A DNA stretch of 64,000 nucleotides from Woeseia sp. Lineage in GTDB: Bacteria > Pseudomonadota > Gammaproteobacteria > Steroidobacterales > Woeseiaceae. The translations under genes were made by a program, and so were the position numbers. The notes beneath the pieces are model-generated. The model was not told where the DNA came from and did no database searches. It saw only the letters and a list, made by a program, of their open reading frames with translations. The DNA lies in NCBI GenBank assembly GCA_021773015.1, contig JAJFKW010000001.1, positions 2,711,305 through 2,775,304 of the forward strand. The letters run 5' to 3'. Below, piece after piece: positions 20,201-28,816 of the stretch. The stretch's first letter is position 1. Every line of letters begins with the position of its first letter.

Positions 20201-21628
20201 TTAGGGCGCGGCGTCGTTCTGGCGATTTTTACAAACGTCGCTTCGCAGATATGCTTCAAGACGAAAGACTGGCGTCGCGGGTTCGCTATGAGAGTTTACG
20301 ACCTGAACATCTTTCGGCAAGTTTAGAACAGCCCAATTAGCAAACCAGCATTCCGTTGTAGCACGACCCTCCGTTGGCGCGTCATCCGCTGATCTTGGTA
20401 TATGCACGTCCGAGGTAAAAAAATACCCCTTATCGAGCGCCCAAACGCCCAACATATCGTATGCATGTAGTGCAGAGCCGATCGACATTAGCTTGACTCG
20501 GTTTGGTTGGCTGCCGATGATTACAGAATCTGCGACCGGGAGGACATCTGCAGCCCCGTCCGCGAGACGATCTTCTGGCATTGAGGTCCGATTCAATGCG
20601 TGTTGAATAAAACTCGCGGATTGCGCTGATGCGTAGATTTCGGCGCCTGCGGCCGCGAACGCACGGGCACCGCCTGCATGATCATCGTGAAAGTGTGTAA
20701 GTGCGACAGCTTTGATCTGCCGATCAGGAAATTTGCCACCGAGAAACTCAATAAATTTTTCTGATAGACCGCTAACCCCCAATGTAGGAACGAGGTCGGA
20801 TGGTGGAATGTGGTGAAATTCCACCCAACCCGCGGGAGCATCCGCGACCACGAGTCCCTGGCTCGTATCAACGACTAAATGCTGAAACCCAGACCGCACT
20901 CCCCGCACGATGTAGACGCCGTCGGTCAGCTCAGAAAGTTGCATGTCAACCCGTGCAGGCCAGTAGCTTCCAGGCACGTCAATCAATTCGGCGCCGGGGG
21001 TCGGAGACCACAAAGCATCTGCCTCTTCCCGCGGCACGTCTCGCCACCGGCCTGATGCGTGAAACAGGAGTTCATTGTCGACCATCAAGCGTAGGTTAGG
21101 CTCCTCTCGTGTTGTCCAATTCCAGATCCACTCAACAGGCACTTGACCGCGCAATGGAAGCGCGGTTGATGTCAGGACCGATGCTACAGATCCATCGCGA
21201 ATGACAACATGAGCGCCAGCGAGCGATTCTGGTGACGAATGAATCTCATCTACCAGCCGGCGCGGATCAATCCGCCGTACTCGCAACGCTTCGGCCAGAT
21301 TGTCTGTGCCCCGAAATTCGATATCTTCGTGCGAATTTTTGTCGATGATTCGTACAGTATCGGGTGGCAAATAGGCCACGGCCCACGAGCCGTCGATATC
21401 TACATTGGATCTGCCGTTAGCTGCGTAGAAAACGCGAGCCGAGTCATTCTCCGTGGTTACGCACCATGTCGTCGGATAAAGCTCTCCAGAATCCGGCTCT
21501 GTACCCTGATATCGAACACCGAGATCAAGCTCGCCTTCGAGGCAAAATTCGGTGGCGCCATCGGCAAACGTAAATCCTGAATGTAGAAAGAACACGGAAA
21601 GTAAGCTCTTTCGCAACTGAGTTGTCAT
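20201..21628 (-). CDS. Secreted metallo-beta-lactamase-fold hydrolase with an extra N-terminal domain
   Basis: From ATG 21628 the protein has 475 residues: a signal peptide (LRKSLLSVFFLHSGFTFA), a unique N-terminal region of about 190 residues, and an MBL domain with the zinc motif THFHDDHAGG, a following AAGAEIYAS strand and later FFTSDVHIPRS. It is predicted to be periplasmic. The substrate is unknown; family members range from beta-lactamases to lactonases and alkylsulfatase-like enzymes. It is divergent from a CadC-like regulator (143 nt between starts), which probably controls it. The frame could extend to 21676, but that would bury the signal peptide. Confidence 0.83.
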   Translation of the reverse strand: MTTQLRKSLLSVFFLHSGFTFADGATEFCLEGELDLGVRYQGTEPDSGELYPTTWCVTTENDSARVFYAANGRSNVDIDGSWAVAYLPPDTVRIIDKNSHEDIEFRGTDNLAEALRVRRIDPRRLVDEIHSSPESLAGAHVVIRDGSVASVLTSTALPLRGQVPVEWIWNWTTREEPNLRLMVDNELLFHASGRWRDVPREEADALWSPTPGAELIDVPGSYWPARVDMQLSELTDGVYIVRGVRSGFQHLVVDTSQGLVVADAPAGWVEFHHIPPSDLVPTLGVSGLSEKFIEFLGGKFPDRQIKAVALTHFHDDHAGGARAFAAAGAEIYASAQSASFIQHALNRTSMPEDRLADGAADVLPVADSVIIGSQPNRVKLMSIGSALHAYDMLGVWALDKGYFFTSDVHIPRSADDAPTEGRATTECWFANWAVLNLPKDVQVVNSHSEPATPVFRLEAYLRSDVCKNRQNDAAP

Positions 21629-21770
21629 AAACTTTACCGGCAGCTCGCCTGTATAATTGTGGCGATGTAGGCCCAATTTATGCCATGAGACAGTGAGTGG
21701 CGTCCTAAAATTTGCTTATAACAGTCAATAAATTGCTGAAATAGAATATTGACGCGAGGGTAGTACAACG

Positions 21771-23027
21771 ATGGTTGAGATAACAACGGGGTTTCTCGGG
21801 TACGAACTCCACCATTCGACACAAACACTGACGTACCGTGGCGACGCGGTCAGTCTGCGCCCTAAGACTTTGGCGACATTGCAGTTTTTGTTGGCGAATC
21901 GACATCGAACGGTTACCAAGGATGAAGTACTAAGTGCAATCTGGTCAGATGTTGAGGTGCAGGATCAGGCGGTATTTCAGTCAATATCCGAGATTCGATC
22001 GCTTCTGAAAGGCCATGAATGCATTGAGACCATTCGTGGCCGGGGCTACCGTTGGATTCTTCCGTTCGACTCTGATTTTGCGACGTCAGCGCATTTGCGT
22101 CGTCGATGGGTCGCTCCGCTTGCTGCGGGGCTTGTTGCGCTGGTCGGAATAATTACCTGGTGGCAAGCGGCTGACGACCCCAAACCATTTTTCGTGATTG
22201 TCGAATCTGCCGCTTCCCCTGCTTTGCTATCGAACGACCCAAAGGCCAAATCGAGTATTGACCAAATGCTGATTCACCAATTGAGGCGAATGGGGTGGGA
22301 TGCGCAGCCCATGCGAGACGGCACAATTCCGACGGAGCACGTCGTAATCAAAATTGACGTTAAACCGGCTGACACCGGAGTTTCGTTGTACTTTTCGCTG
22401 CAACGCGGATCGACCAATCAATCCGGCGATATCAGGTCCACTACGCCGATCGGCGCCATACGGGATCTCGCAATGGAGCTACATGGGCTGCTGTCACTGA
22501 GTGCAACGGAGAATTCGAACAAACTCTCGATCAGCGGGCTGTTCACTTCAGCGAAGAACTATATGGATCTCGACAATTATTCTCTGGCCGAATCGTACTT
22601 GACCGTTGCGTTGTCCGAGCAACCAAACCTGCCAAGCGTGCAATTGGCGTTGGCGTACACCTACCAACAAATGGGGCGAATGAACGATTCACTGAGACTC
22701 GCGCGGTTGGTCCACAGAATAGCGGGTCAAACCAACAACCGAACCGATCAAATGTTAAGTGCGATTCGATTAAGTCAGCTTCTATTCAAGAAGAGTATGT
22801 ATGTGGACGCAGAGCAGTTTGCCCGCGAGGCGCTGGATATCGCATCGCATATCAACGATCTCTTGGTGGTCGCCGAAGCGCAAGAGCAGCTTGGCGAGAT
22901 CTCATTAGCGCGCGGAAAGATTGAGGCCGGAAAGGAGCAACTTACCGTAGCGTTGCAGTATTTCAGTACATTCTGTCCAACAGGTGAATCACGAGTATCC
23001 AAACGATTGCTTGATTTCGAATCGTAA
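21771..23027 (+). CDS. CadC/ToxR-like membrane transcriptional regulator with TPR-like C-terminus
   Basis: The 418-residue protein has an N-terminal OmpR-type winged helix (VSLRPKTLATLQFLLANRHR, SISEIRSLLKGH, IETIRGRGYRW), a single membrane helix (WVAPLAAGLVALVGIITWW), and a periplasmic part with helical repeats (DNYSLAESYLTVALSEQPN, VQLALAYTYQQMGRMNDSLR). One-component regulators of this build sense a periplasmic signal and bind DNA from the membrane. It is transcribed away from the MBL gene and probably regulates it. Confidence 0.87.
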   Translation: MVEITTGFLGYELHHSTQTLTYRGDAVSLRPKTLATLQFLLANRHRTVTKDEVLSAIWSDVEVQDQAVFQSISEIRSLLKGHECIETIRGRGYRWILPFDSDFATSAHLRRRWVAPLAAGLVALVGIITWWQAADDPKPFFVIVESAASPALLSNDPKAKSSIDQMLIHQLRRMGWDAQPMRDGTIPTEHVVIKIDVKPADTGVSLYFSLQRGSTNQSGDIRSTTPIGAIRDLAMELHGLLSLSATENSNKLSISGLFTSAKNYMDLDNYSLAESYLTVALSEQPNLPSVQLALAYTYQQMGRMNDSLRLARLVHRIAGQTNNRTDQMLSAIRLSQLLFKKSMYVDAEQFAREALDIASHINDLLVVAEAQEQLGEISLARGKIEAGKEQLTVALQYFSTFCPTGESRVSKRLLDFES

Positions 23028-23080
23028 ATGCGAAGCGACCCAACTGTTGGGAATGCATCGCGTGCTGCAGTCCCGCCAGG

Positions 23081-24142
23081 TTAAATAGCGGCCGCGACCG
23101 CCTTCCCTAGACCTTGGGTATCCGCTTTGCCGCCCATGTCCGGTGTGAGCTTCGCGCTTTGCCTGAGGGTATTCTCAATTGCAGTCATGATCGTGTCATG
23201 GGCATCCTGGTGACCAAGGTGTTGCAGCATCATCGCGCCTGCCCAAATGGTACCAATTGGGTTTGCAATGCCCTGACCGGCGATATCCGGTGCCGATCCA
23301 TGTACCGGCTCGAACATCGATGGATGTTCCCTCGATGGGTTGAGATTGGCCGACGGCGCGATCGCAATCGTTCCGGTGCACGCCGGGCCTAAATCGGAAA
23401 GGATATCGCCGAACAGGTTACTGCCGACAACGACGTCGAAATGATCGGGCATACGTACGAAGTTCGCGGTGAGAATATCAATGTGATACTGGTCTACAGC
23501 GATATCCGGATAATTCTTTGCCATTTCGACGACGCGACTGTCCCAGTACGGCATTGAGTGAATGATGCCGTTCGACTTGGTCGCCGATGTGAGGTGTTTT
23601 GCGTCACGCGCTTGCGCTAAGTCAAACGCATACTTTAGGACGCGATCCGTTCCGCGTCGTGTGAAAACGCTGGCTTGTGTAACTATCTCGTGTTTCGTGC
23701 CTTCGTATTGTATGCCACCAATAGCGGAGTATTCGCCTTCGACATTTTCGCGCACAACGTAAAAATCGATGTCTCCGGGTTTGCGTCCGGCTAGTGGACA
23801 GGGCACGCCGTCAAAAAGACGAACGGGCCGAAGATTTATGTGTTGATCGAATTCGCGTCTAATCGGTATCAGCAAACCCCACAGCGAGATGTGATCGGGA
23901 ACGGTCGGGAAACCTGCAGCACCAAGATAGATTGCGTCGAATGAACGCAATTGCTCGATGCCATCCTCGGGCATCATGCGTCCGGTTTTTAGGTAGGTTT
24001 CGCAGGACCAGTCAAACTCTCGCCACTCGAAATCCAGCCCGTGCTTATTGCCGGCAGCTTCCAAAACGCGCATGCCTTCCGGCATGACCTCTGTACCAAT
24101 TCCGTCACCGGGTATTACTGCAATTCGAATTTCACTGTTCAT
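23081..24142 (-). CDS. Tartrate/D-malate dehydrogenase-type decarboxylating dehydrogenase
   Basis: The 353-residue protein belongs to the isocitrate/isopropylmalate dehydrogenase superfamily. It has IAVIPGDGIGTEV, the LRPVRLFDGV segment with YVVRENVEGEYS (tartrate dehydrogenase type), the DILTANFVRMPDHFDVVVG metal-site strand, and FEPVHGSAPDIAG near the NAD site. The REN..GEY pattern favours tartrate or D-malate dehydrogenase over LeuB. ATG 24142 gives MNSEIRIAVIPG; the frame extends to 24178 through repeat DNA. It lies downstream of the M24 gene on the same strand, separated by 310 nt of repeats. Confidence 0.88.
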   Translation of the reverse strand: MNSEIRIAVIPGDGIGTEVMPEGMRVLEAAGNKHGLDFEWREFDWSCETYLKTGRMMPEDGIEQLRSFDAIYLGAAGFPTVPDHISLWGLLIPIRREFDQHINLRPVRLFDGVPCPLAGRKPGDIDFYVVRENVEGEYSAIGGIQYEGTKHEIVTQASVFTRRGTDRVLKYAFDLAQARDAKHLTSATKSNGIIHSMPYWDSRVVEMAKNYPDIAVDQYHIDILTANFVRMPDHFDVVVGSNLFGDILSDLGPACTGTIAIAPSANLNPSREHPSMFEPVHGSAPDIAGQGIANPIGTIWAGAMMLQHLGHQDAHDTIMTAIENTLRQSAKLTPDMGGKADTQGLGKAVAAAI

Positions 24143-24162
24143 AAGATTGCTTCGTCGCGTCG

Positions 24163-24274
24163 CTTCTCGCAAAGACACTCATGTAAAGGGTTCCTCGCAA
24201 GGGCGCTCTTGTTAGGGGTTCCCCGAAAAGGCACTCACGTTATGGGTTGCTCGCGATGACTTTCACGCTGCGGC
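24163..24274. repeat. Four tandem 28-bp degenerate repeats
   Basis: Four consecutive units of exactly 28 bp start at 24163, 24191, 24219 and 24247. Each has a CTCGCAA-like block, a CACTCA-like block and, in the first three, ends in GGG. They lie 20 nt upstream of the dehydrogenase start codon, so they would be in its leader. A 15-bp block, GCTTCGTCGCGTCGC (24149-24163), abuts them and recurs at 24394-24408. Confidence 0.75.
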
Positions 24275-24309
24275 CATCATACTTTGCTTGTTTCGTGAAT
24301 TGAAAAAAT

Positions 24310-24420
24310 TGTCTTTGCGAGCCCGCAGGGCGTGGCAATCTCCCAACGTTGTCGCCTTGTTTCGATGAGAACGAAAATAAGCTAATAGAAATCGCTTCGT
24401 CGCGTCGCACCTCGGAATGA
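24310..24420. repeat. MITE-like dispersed repeat
   Basis: GTCTTTGCGAGCCCGCAGGG followed by CGTGGCAATCT forms a left end, and ATCGCTTCGTCGCGTCGCAC followed by CTCGGAATGAC a right end in inverted orientation. This is the pattern of the short noncoding GTCATTGCGAGG-type elements seen in many proteobacteria. The element at 5076-5167 is related. Confidence 0.55.
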
Positions 24421-24455
24421 CTTCTGTGCGCCGCTTGCGTGGCGCACAGAAGTCA
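24418..24455 (-). terminator. Perfect 15-bp hairpin at the end of the M24 gene
   Basis: TGACTTCTGTGCGCC and GGCGCACAGAAGTCA (8-nt loop) form a perfect 15-bp stem whose arm includes the stop codon of the leftward M24 gene (24453-24455). No T run follows, so it may stabilise the transcript end or act as a weak terminator. Confidence 0.55.
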
Positions 24456-25697
24456 GTAGTTCATGCCACAACCGATGATTCTATCAGTAGGGAACTTAGT
24501 AATGATCTCAATTCCGTCGTCCGTTACAACCACTTCGTCTTCAAGCCGTACGCCGTCGGAACCATCTTCGTTACCAGCATAAGTCTCAAGCGCAAATACC
24601 ATGCCCGGTTCGATCTCAACGGGATGCTCGATACTGTATGCGCGCGAAATTATCGGAAATTCCCACAAGCCAACACCGATACCATGGCCGTACTGCAAGC
24701 CAAATATTTCGTGTTCATTTAGTGCGCCCATCTGACGATAGTCTGGCCAGCGTGTAACGACATCCGCGGTTGTACAACCGGGTTTGACTGCATCGATGCC
24801 ACCTAGTTGAATTTCAAGACAACGTGCGTGCGTATCGATCTGTTTTTGCGACGGCGGGCCGACTGTAAAGCAGCGATACACACAAGTGTGGTAACCGTTG
24901 TACAACGCCACAATATCCATAAAGATGACATCGCCGGGCTGCAACAAGCGATCCGAACTCAAGTGGGGATGCGGGTTGGTGCGATTGCCTGATGTAACCT
25001 GCACATTGTGAATCCACTGCGCGCCAAGACGATGCATTTCAGCGGATGCAACTGCCTGTAGGTCGTTCTCTTTGGCGCCCGGACGAATTTCGGTCGCGAT
25101 TGCATGAAACGCAGCATCAACAATTGCTGCGCCATGTTTCAAGATCATGATCTCGTCTTCGTTCTTGATTGACCGCGCGTATTGCATGACGCCTTGGCCG
25201 TCAGCGATCGTGTATCCATTGGCTTGCATCGCGAGAAGAATTTGCGATTCGATGACATCGACGCCGATTCGAACTTTGCTTTTATCGAGGTCGAAATTGC
25301 CGAGCACCATGTCGAGGTCTTTCAAAAACCCGGCGGAGCAACCCCAAGCTTCCGGTAAGGCACCGAACATCGTACCGTGCGCGGGAAAAGTGTAATCCGC
25401 TATCCACGGGCAGTTCAGTTTTTCGCTGGCGACTTCGGATCCAAAGCCGAAAATGTGTGGTGGTCCGTTACGCGGAATAATTGCGTAGCGACCCATGTTG
25501 TCGATTTCAGGTGAACAGACGGCGGTCGACGTGGAATAACGCTTGTTGCCCGTATCGAAAAGCAACAAACATTCAATGTCGAATTTATCCATATAATGCT
25601 TAATTCGGCTGACTCGATACTCACGCATGCGGTCCATATTCATGCGTTGCTCGTAGTCAACCTGCATCATTCCCTGCGTGCCTTTTCGATACGCCAC
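24453..25697 (-). CDS. M24 family (creatinase/aminopeptidase P-like) protein, altered metal site
   Basis: The 414-residue protein has an N-terminal creatinase-type domain and a C-terminal pita-bread domain. Metal ligands are visible in IFMDIVALYNGY (first Asp), YGHGIG (His), ALETYAG (Glu) and RLEDEVVV (Glu). The second Asp, normally in GY.sD..RT, is replaced: the segment reads GYHTCVYRC. Overall layout (RMREYR, SIKNEDEI, SGNRTNP, EDEVVVTDDG) recalls the DMSP lyase DddP and other non-peptidase M24 proteins. GTG 25697 with AGGAG 7 nt upstream is the start. Substrate unknown; the tartrate-type dehydrogenase downstream may act in the same pathway. Confidence 0.82.
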   Translation of the reverse strand: MAYRKGTQGMMQVDYEQRMNMDRMREYRVSRIKHYMDKFDIECLLLFDTGNKRYSTSTAVCSPEIDNMGRYAIIPRNGPPHIFGFGSEVASEKLNCPWIADYTFPAHGTMFGALPEAWGCSAGFLKDLDMVLGNFDLDKSKVRIGVDVIESQILLAMQANGYTIADGQGVMQYARSIKNEDEIMILKHGAAIVDAAFHAIATEIRPGAKENDLQAVASAEMHRLGAQWIHNVQVTSGNRTNPHPHLSSDRLLQPGDVIFMDIVALYNGYHTCVYRCFTVGPPSQKQIDTHARCLEIQLGGIDAVKPGCTTADVVTRWPDYRQMGALNEHEIFGLQYGHGIGVGLWEFPIISRAYSIEHPVEIEPGMVFALETYAGNEDGSDGVRLEDEVVVTDDGIEIITKFPTDRIIGCGMNY

Positions 25698-26027
25698 TGC
25701 TTTTCTCCTAATTCTGAACGCTTGGGGTTCGTTCTTGTTAAATTGATATTTTCCACAAACTGACGTGTTTGGCGTGGAAATGCCAAGCTCGGGGATTATA
25801 TCGTCAATTAACGTGATTTTGTCAAAATTTCGATTATTTTGGCTTGTTTGTCATGACCTAGCAGGCCCTTTTTGACGCCAATCCACCGAAAAATCTTCAA
25901 TCCGTTCACCGGCTTGTGGCCAATTACCACAAGAATGTCGTCGATTTCCGTATAGTGAGCGCACTTCGTTTGGCCAAAGAGTTCGTCAGCGGCAGGCCCG
26001 TGGCGGCCACACTACAGGACGCTTTTC
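25698..26027. promoter_or_regulatory. 330-nt divergent intergenic region
   Basis: The region lies between the leftward M24 gene and the rightward phosphoesterase gene. It has no convincing gene. The middle (25740-25860) is clearly AT-rich and contains the palindrome TTTTGTCAAAA (25817-25827), a possible operator. Confidence 0.4.
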
Positions 26028-26723
26028 GTGACACGTCATCTGGCAATCGGTGATATCCATGGCTGTTTCAGTGCGCTGACGGCGCTAGTCGACTACGTTG
26101 ACCTGCGATCAGATGACACGCTTGTGACATTGGGTGACTACGTCGATCGCGGGCCGGATTCCGCTGCCGTGTTGGGCCTGATTATCGAACTGGCGAAGTC
26201 CCATCAGCTGGTAGCGCTTCGCGGCAACCACGAAATAATGATGCTCGATTCCCGCGAGAGTAAAAGCTGGCTTAATTCCTGGTTGCAGTATGGTGGCGAG
26301 GCGACGCTGCGATCGTACGCGCGGGCCAACGGCGAGCCAGGCTCATTCGGCGATATTCCCGACGCACATATCGATTTTTTGGAAAACGAATTACACGCGT
26401 ATTACGAATGTGAGACGCACTTTTTTGTGCATGCCAATGTTGATGCAAGCGCCGAATTAGAACGACAATCGGATGCGACTTTGTACTGGCGAAAACTCGG
26501 TGAACCACAACGCCATTGCTCGGGTAAAATCATGGTGTGTGGACATACGCCGCAAAAATCGGGATTACCGTTCAATAACAGCAATGCGATTTGCATTGAT
26601 ACCTTTGCCTATGGCGGCGGTTGGTTAAGCTGCCTAGATGTTGAGTCCGGAACAATCTGGCAAGCGAACGAATTGGGCGAAAAGCGCAAGTTAGCGATCG
26701 AAAATCTCGGTAGCGCGCAGTAG
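26028..26723 (+). CDS. Serine/threonine protein phosphatase-type metallophosphoesterase
   Basis: The 231-residue protein carries the complete calcineurin-like motif set: GDIHGCF near the N-terminus, GDYVDRGPDS, RGNHE and VCGHTPQ, with all usual metal ligands. Length and motif order match bacterial PrpA/PphA-type or ApaH-like phosphatases. The start is GTG 26028, giving MTRHLAIGDIHG; no upstream ATG is in frame. It may dephosphorylate proteins or dinucleotides. It is followed, 100 nt later, by the spermidine dehydrogenase gene. Confidence 0.9.
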   Translation: MTRHLAIGDIHGCFSALTALVDYVDLRSDDTLVTLGDYVDRGPDSAAVLGLIIELAKSHQLVALRGNHEIMMLDSRESKSWLNSWLQYGGEATLRSYARANGEPGSFGDIPDAHIDFLENELHAYYECETHFFVHANVDASAELERQSDATLYWRKLGEPQRHCSGKIMVCGHTPQKSGLPFNNSNAICIDTFAYGGGWLSCLDVESGTIWQANELGEKRKLAIENLGSAQ

Positions 26724-26823
26724 GCAGACGTGCTTCGTCTAATTCGACTGCAGGGTATTCGCCGGCTGCGACAAAATATTGGCGAAACAACGTGGGTTAC
26801 TGATTTACTAAAGTGATTGAGCC

Positions 26824-28749
26824 ATGAACTCTGAAGACCGCATCATCGGAATGGATCGGGAAATTTCCCGACGCGACCTCCTGCACGGTGTTGGCGCAAT
26901 CGCCGCAACGTCAATGGTGCCTGGTAGTTCGCTTGCCGAAATGTTGTTAGCAGCGGAACTGAGCGAACAGGGCTTCGTGAAATATCCACCGTCATTGACT
27001 GGTTTACGCGGTAGTCACAAGGGCTCTTTCGAAGTTGCCCACGCCTTGGCTCGCGAGGGCAAGCGTGACTGGGGCCCGGTACAGGAAGCTGACGCCGACG
27101 TTTACGATCTCGTCGTCGTAGGTGCTGGTATCAGCGGACTCGCGGCGGCACATTACTACCGTAAAGCGAAGCCGTCAGCACGTATCTTGATACTCGACAA
27201 CCACGATGACTTCGGCGGTCACGCGAAGCGCAACGAATTCGCGGTCGGCGGACAAACATTGCTGGGTTACGGCGGCAGTCAGTCACTCGAGGCGCCATCC
27301 GGATTTAGCGGCATCGTAAGGGATTTTCTCCGCGACCTTGATGTTGATATTGAACGGCTCGAATCCGCCTACGATCAAGAATTCTTTCGTCAGTACGGTC
27401 TTGCCGGCGGAGTGTTTTTCAATCGCGAGCAATGGGGCGTTGATCGTCTGATTCGTTACGATCTCGGCTCGCTGTCAAGCTACCTTCCGTTGGCGGCCAG
27501 CGAGTTGTCGGTGTCCGATGCGGTTAAGGAGATGCCGATGTCCGACGCAGCGCGCGGCGAATTGTTGCGGCTGCTCACAGTCGACAAAGATCACATTTCG
27601 CATATTTCCGCAGACGATAAGGAAGACTACCTCTACACATTGAGTTACCGCGACTTTTTGAGCAAGCACCTGGAAATTACAGAACCGGAAGTGTTTGCTG
27701 CATTACAAGATCTGACATCTGATTCGAGTGTGGGAATCGAAGCAACAACCGCGGGCGATGCGTTGTTCTATTCGTCGCTGCCGGGCTTCAACGCTACGGG
27801 AATTGGGAAGTTAGACCAGGACGAGCCATACATCCATCACTTTCCGGACGGCAACGCGTCAATTGCACGGCTTCTGGTGCGCCAGATGATTCCGACCGCT
27901 GCCACCGGCTCAACGATGGAAGACATCGTGGGTGCAAAATTCGACTATGGAAAGCTCGATCTTGCAGACGGCCCGGTGCGGCTACGTCTCAACAGCACGG
28001 TCACGCACGTGCAGCACGAAGGCAAACCGAAGACTGCCAAGCAAGTGCAAATTGATTACATTCGCGGTGGCCACGCCTGTCGTGTGCGCGCGCGCCGGTG
28101 CGTGTTGGCCTGTTACAACGCGATGATCCCTTCGATCTGCCCAGAGTTGCCGAAACGGCAGCGCAAGGCGTTAGCATCGCATGTGAAATCGCCAATCCTT
28201 TATACGACTGTTGCATTGCGTAATTGGTGGGCCTGGAAAAAATTGGGCATAGGTGCATTCGTTGCACCCGGAAACTATCACGTAAACGCGATGCTCGATT
28301 TTCCTGTCAGCCTCGGTGACTATCGCTACGCCGCCGATCCCGACGAGCCAATTGCCGTTCACATGGAACGTTTTCCGCACCGTGCCAACGAAGGTCTCAG
28401 TGAGCGCGAACAGCGCCGAATGGGTCGCTACGAACTGCTTGCGACGCAATTCGAAACGATTGAACGCAATATCCGCAATCAATTGGCCGACTCGTTGGCC
28501 GGTGGGGGCTTCGATCCGGCCAAGGACATCGAGGCGATCACCGTCAATCGTTGGGCGCACGGTTACGCGTATGGTTACAACGACCTGGAAGATCCGTATT
28601 ACGAAAGCAGAGACGACGAACGTTATCCGCATGTGCGTGGACGCAAGCCGTTTGGCCGAATTGCAATCGCCAATTCGGATGCCGGTGCCAGAGCGATGCT
28701 TGAGACAGCGGTCGAACAAGCACACCGAGCGATCGAGGAGCTTAGCTAG
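26824..28749 (+). CDS. Spermidine dehydrogenase-like FAD protein (SpdH family)
   Basis: The 641-residue protein starts with a twin-arginine signal (SRRDLLHGVGAIAATSMVPG) and has a Rossmann FAD site (LVVVGAGISGLAAAHYYRKA, ILILDNHDDFGGHAKRNEF). The NHDDFGGHAKRNEF segment and the length near 620-640 residues are typical of proteins annotated as spermidine dehydrogenase, characterised in Pseudomonas aeruginosa, which oxidise polyamines in the periplasm. It is next to two PuuB-like oxidases, which supports a polyamine role. Spermidine itself as substrate is an inference. Confidence 0.82.
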   Translation: MNSEDRIIGMDREISRRDLLHGVGAIAATSMVPGSSLAEMLLAAELSEQGFVKYPPSLTGLRGSHKGSFEVAHALAREGKRDWGPVQEADADVYDLVVVGAGISGLAAAHYYRKAKPSARILILDNHDDFGGHAKRNEFAVGGQTLLGYGGSQSLEAPSGFSGIVRDFLRDLDVDIERLESAYDQEFFRQYGLAGGVFFNREQWGVDRLIRYDLGSLSSYLPLAASELSVSDAVKEMPMSDAARGELLRLLTVDKDHISHISADDKEDYLYTLSYRDFLSKHLEITEPEVFAALQDLTSDSSVGIEATTAGDALFYSSLPGFNATGIGKLDQDEPYIHHFPDGNASIARLLVRQMIPTAATGSTMEDIVGAKFDYGKLDLADGPVRLRLNSTVTHVQHEGKPKTAKQVQIDYIRGGHACRVRARRCVLACYNAMIPSICPELPKRQRKALASHVKSPILYTTVALRNWWAWKKLGIGAFVAPGNYHVNAMLDFPVSLGDYRYAADPDEPIAVHMERFPHRANEGLSEREQRRMGRYELLATQFETIERNIRNQLADSLAGGGFDPAKDIEAITVNRWAHGYAYGYNDLEDPYYESRDDERYPHVRGRKPFGRIAIANSDAGARAMLETAVEQAHRAIEELS

Positions 28750-28816
28750 TCGGCCCCGCGTATTAATTGATTCATTGAATGACAAAAATGAATAGCGTGA
28801 TTCAGGGATAACTGAC

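Noticed and set aside
24163-24274. CRISPR array
   Set aside because: The 28-bp units are directly adjacent without spacers and there are no cas genes.
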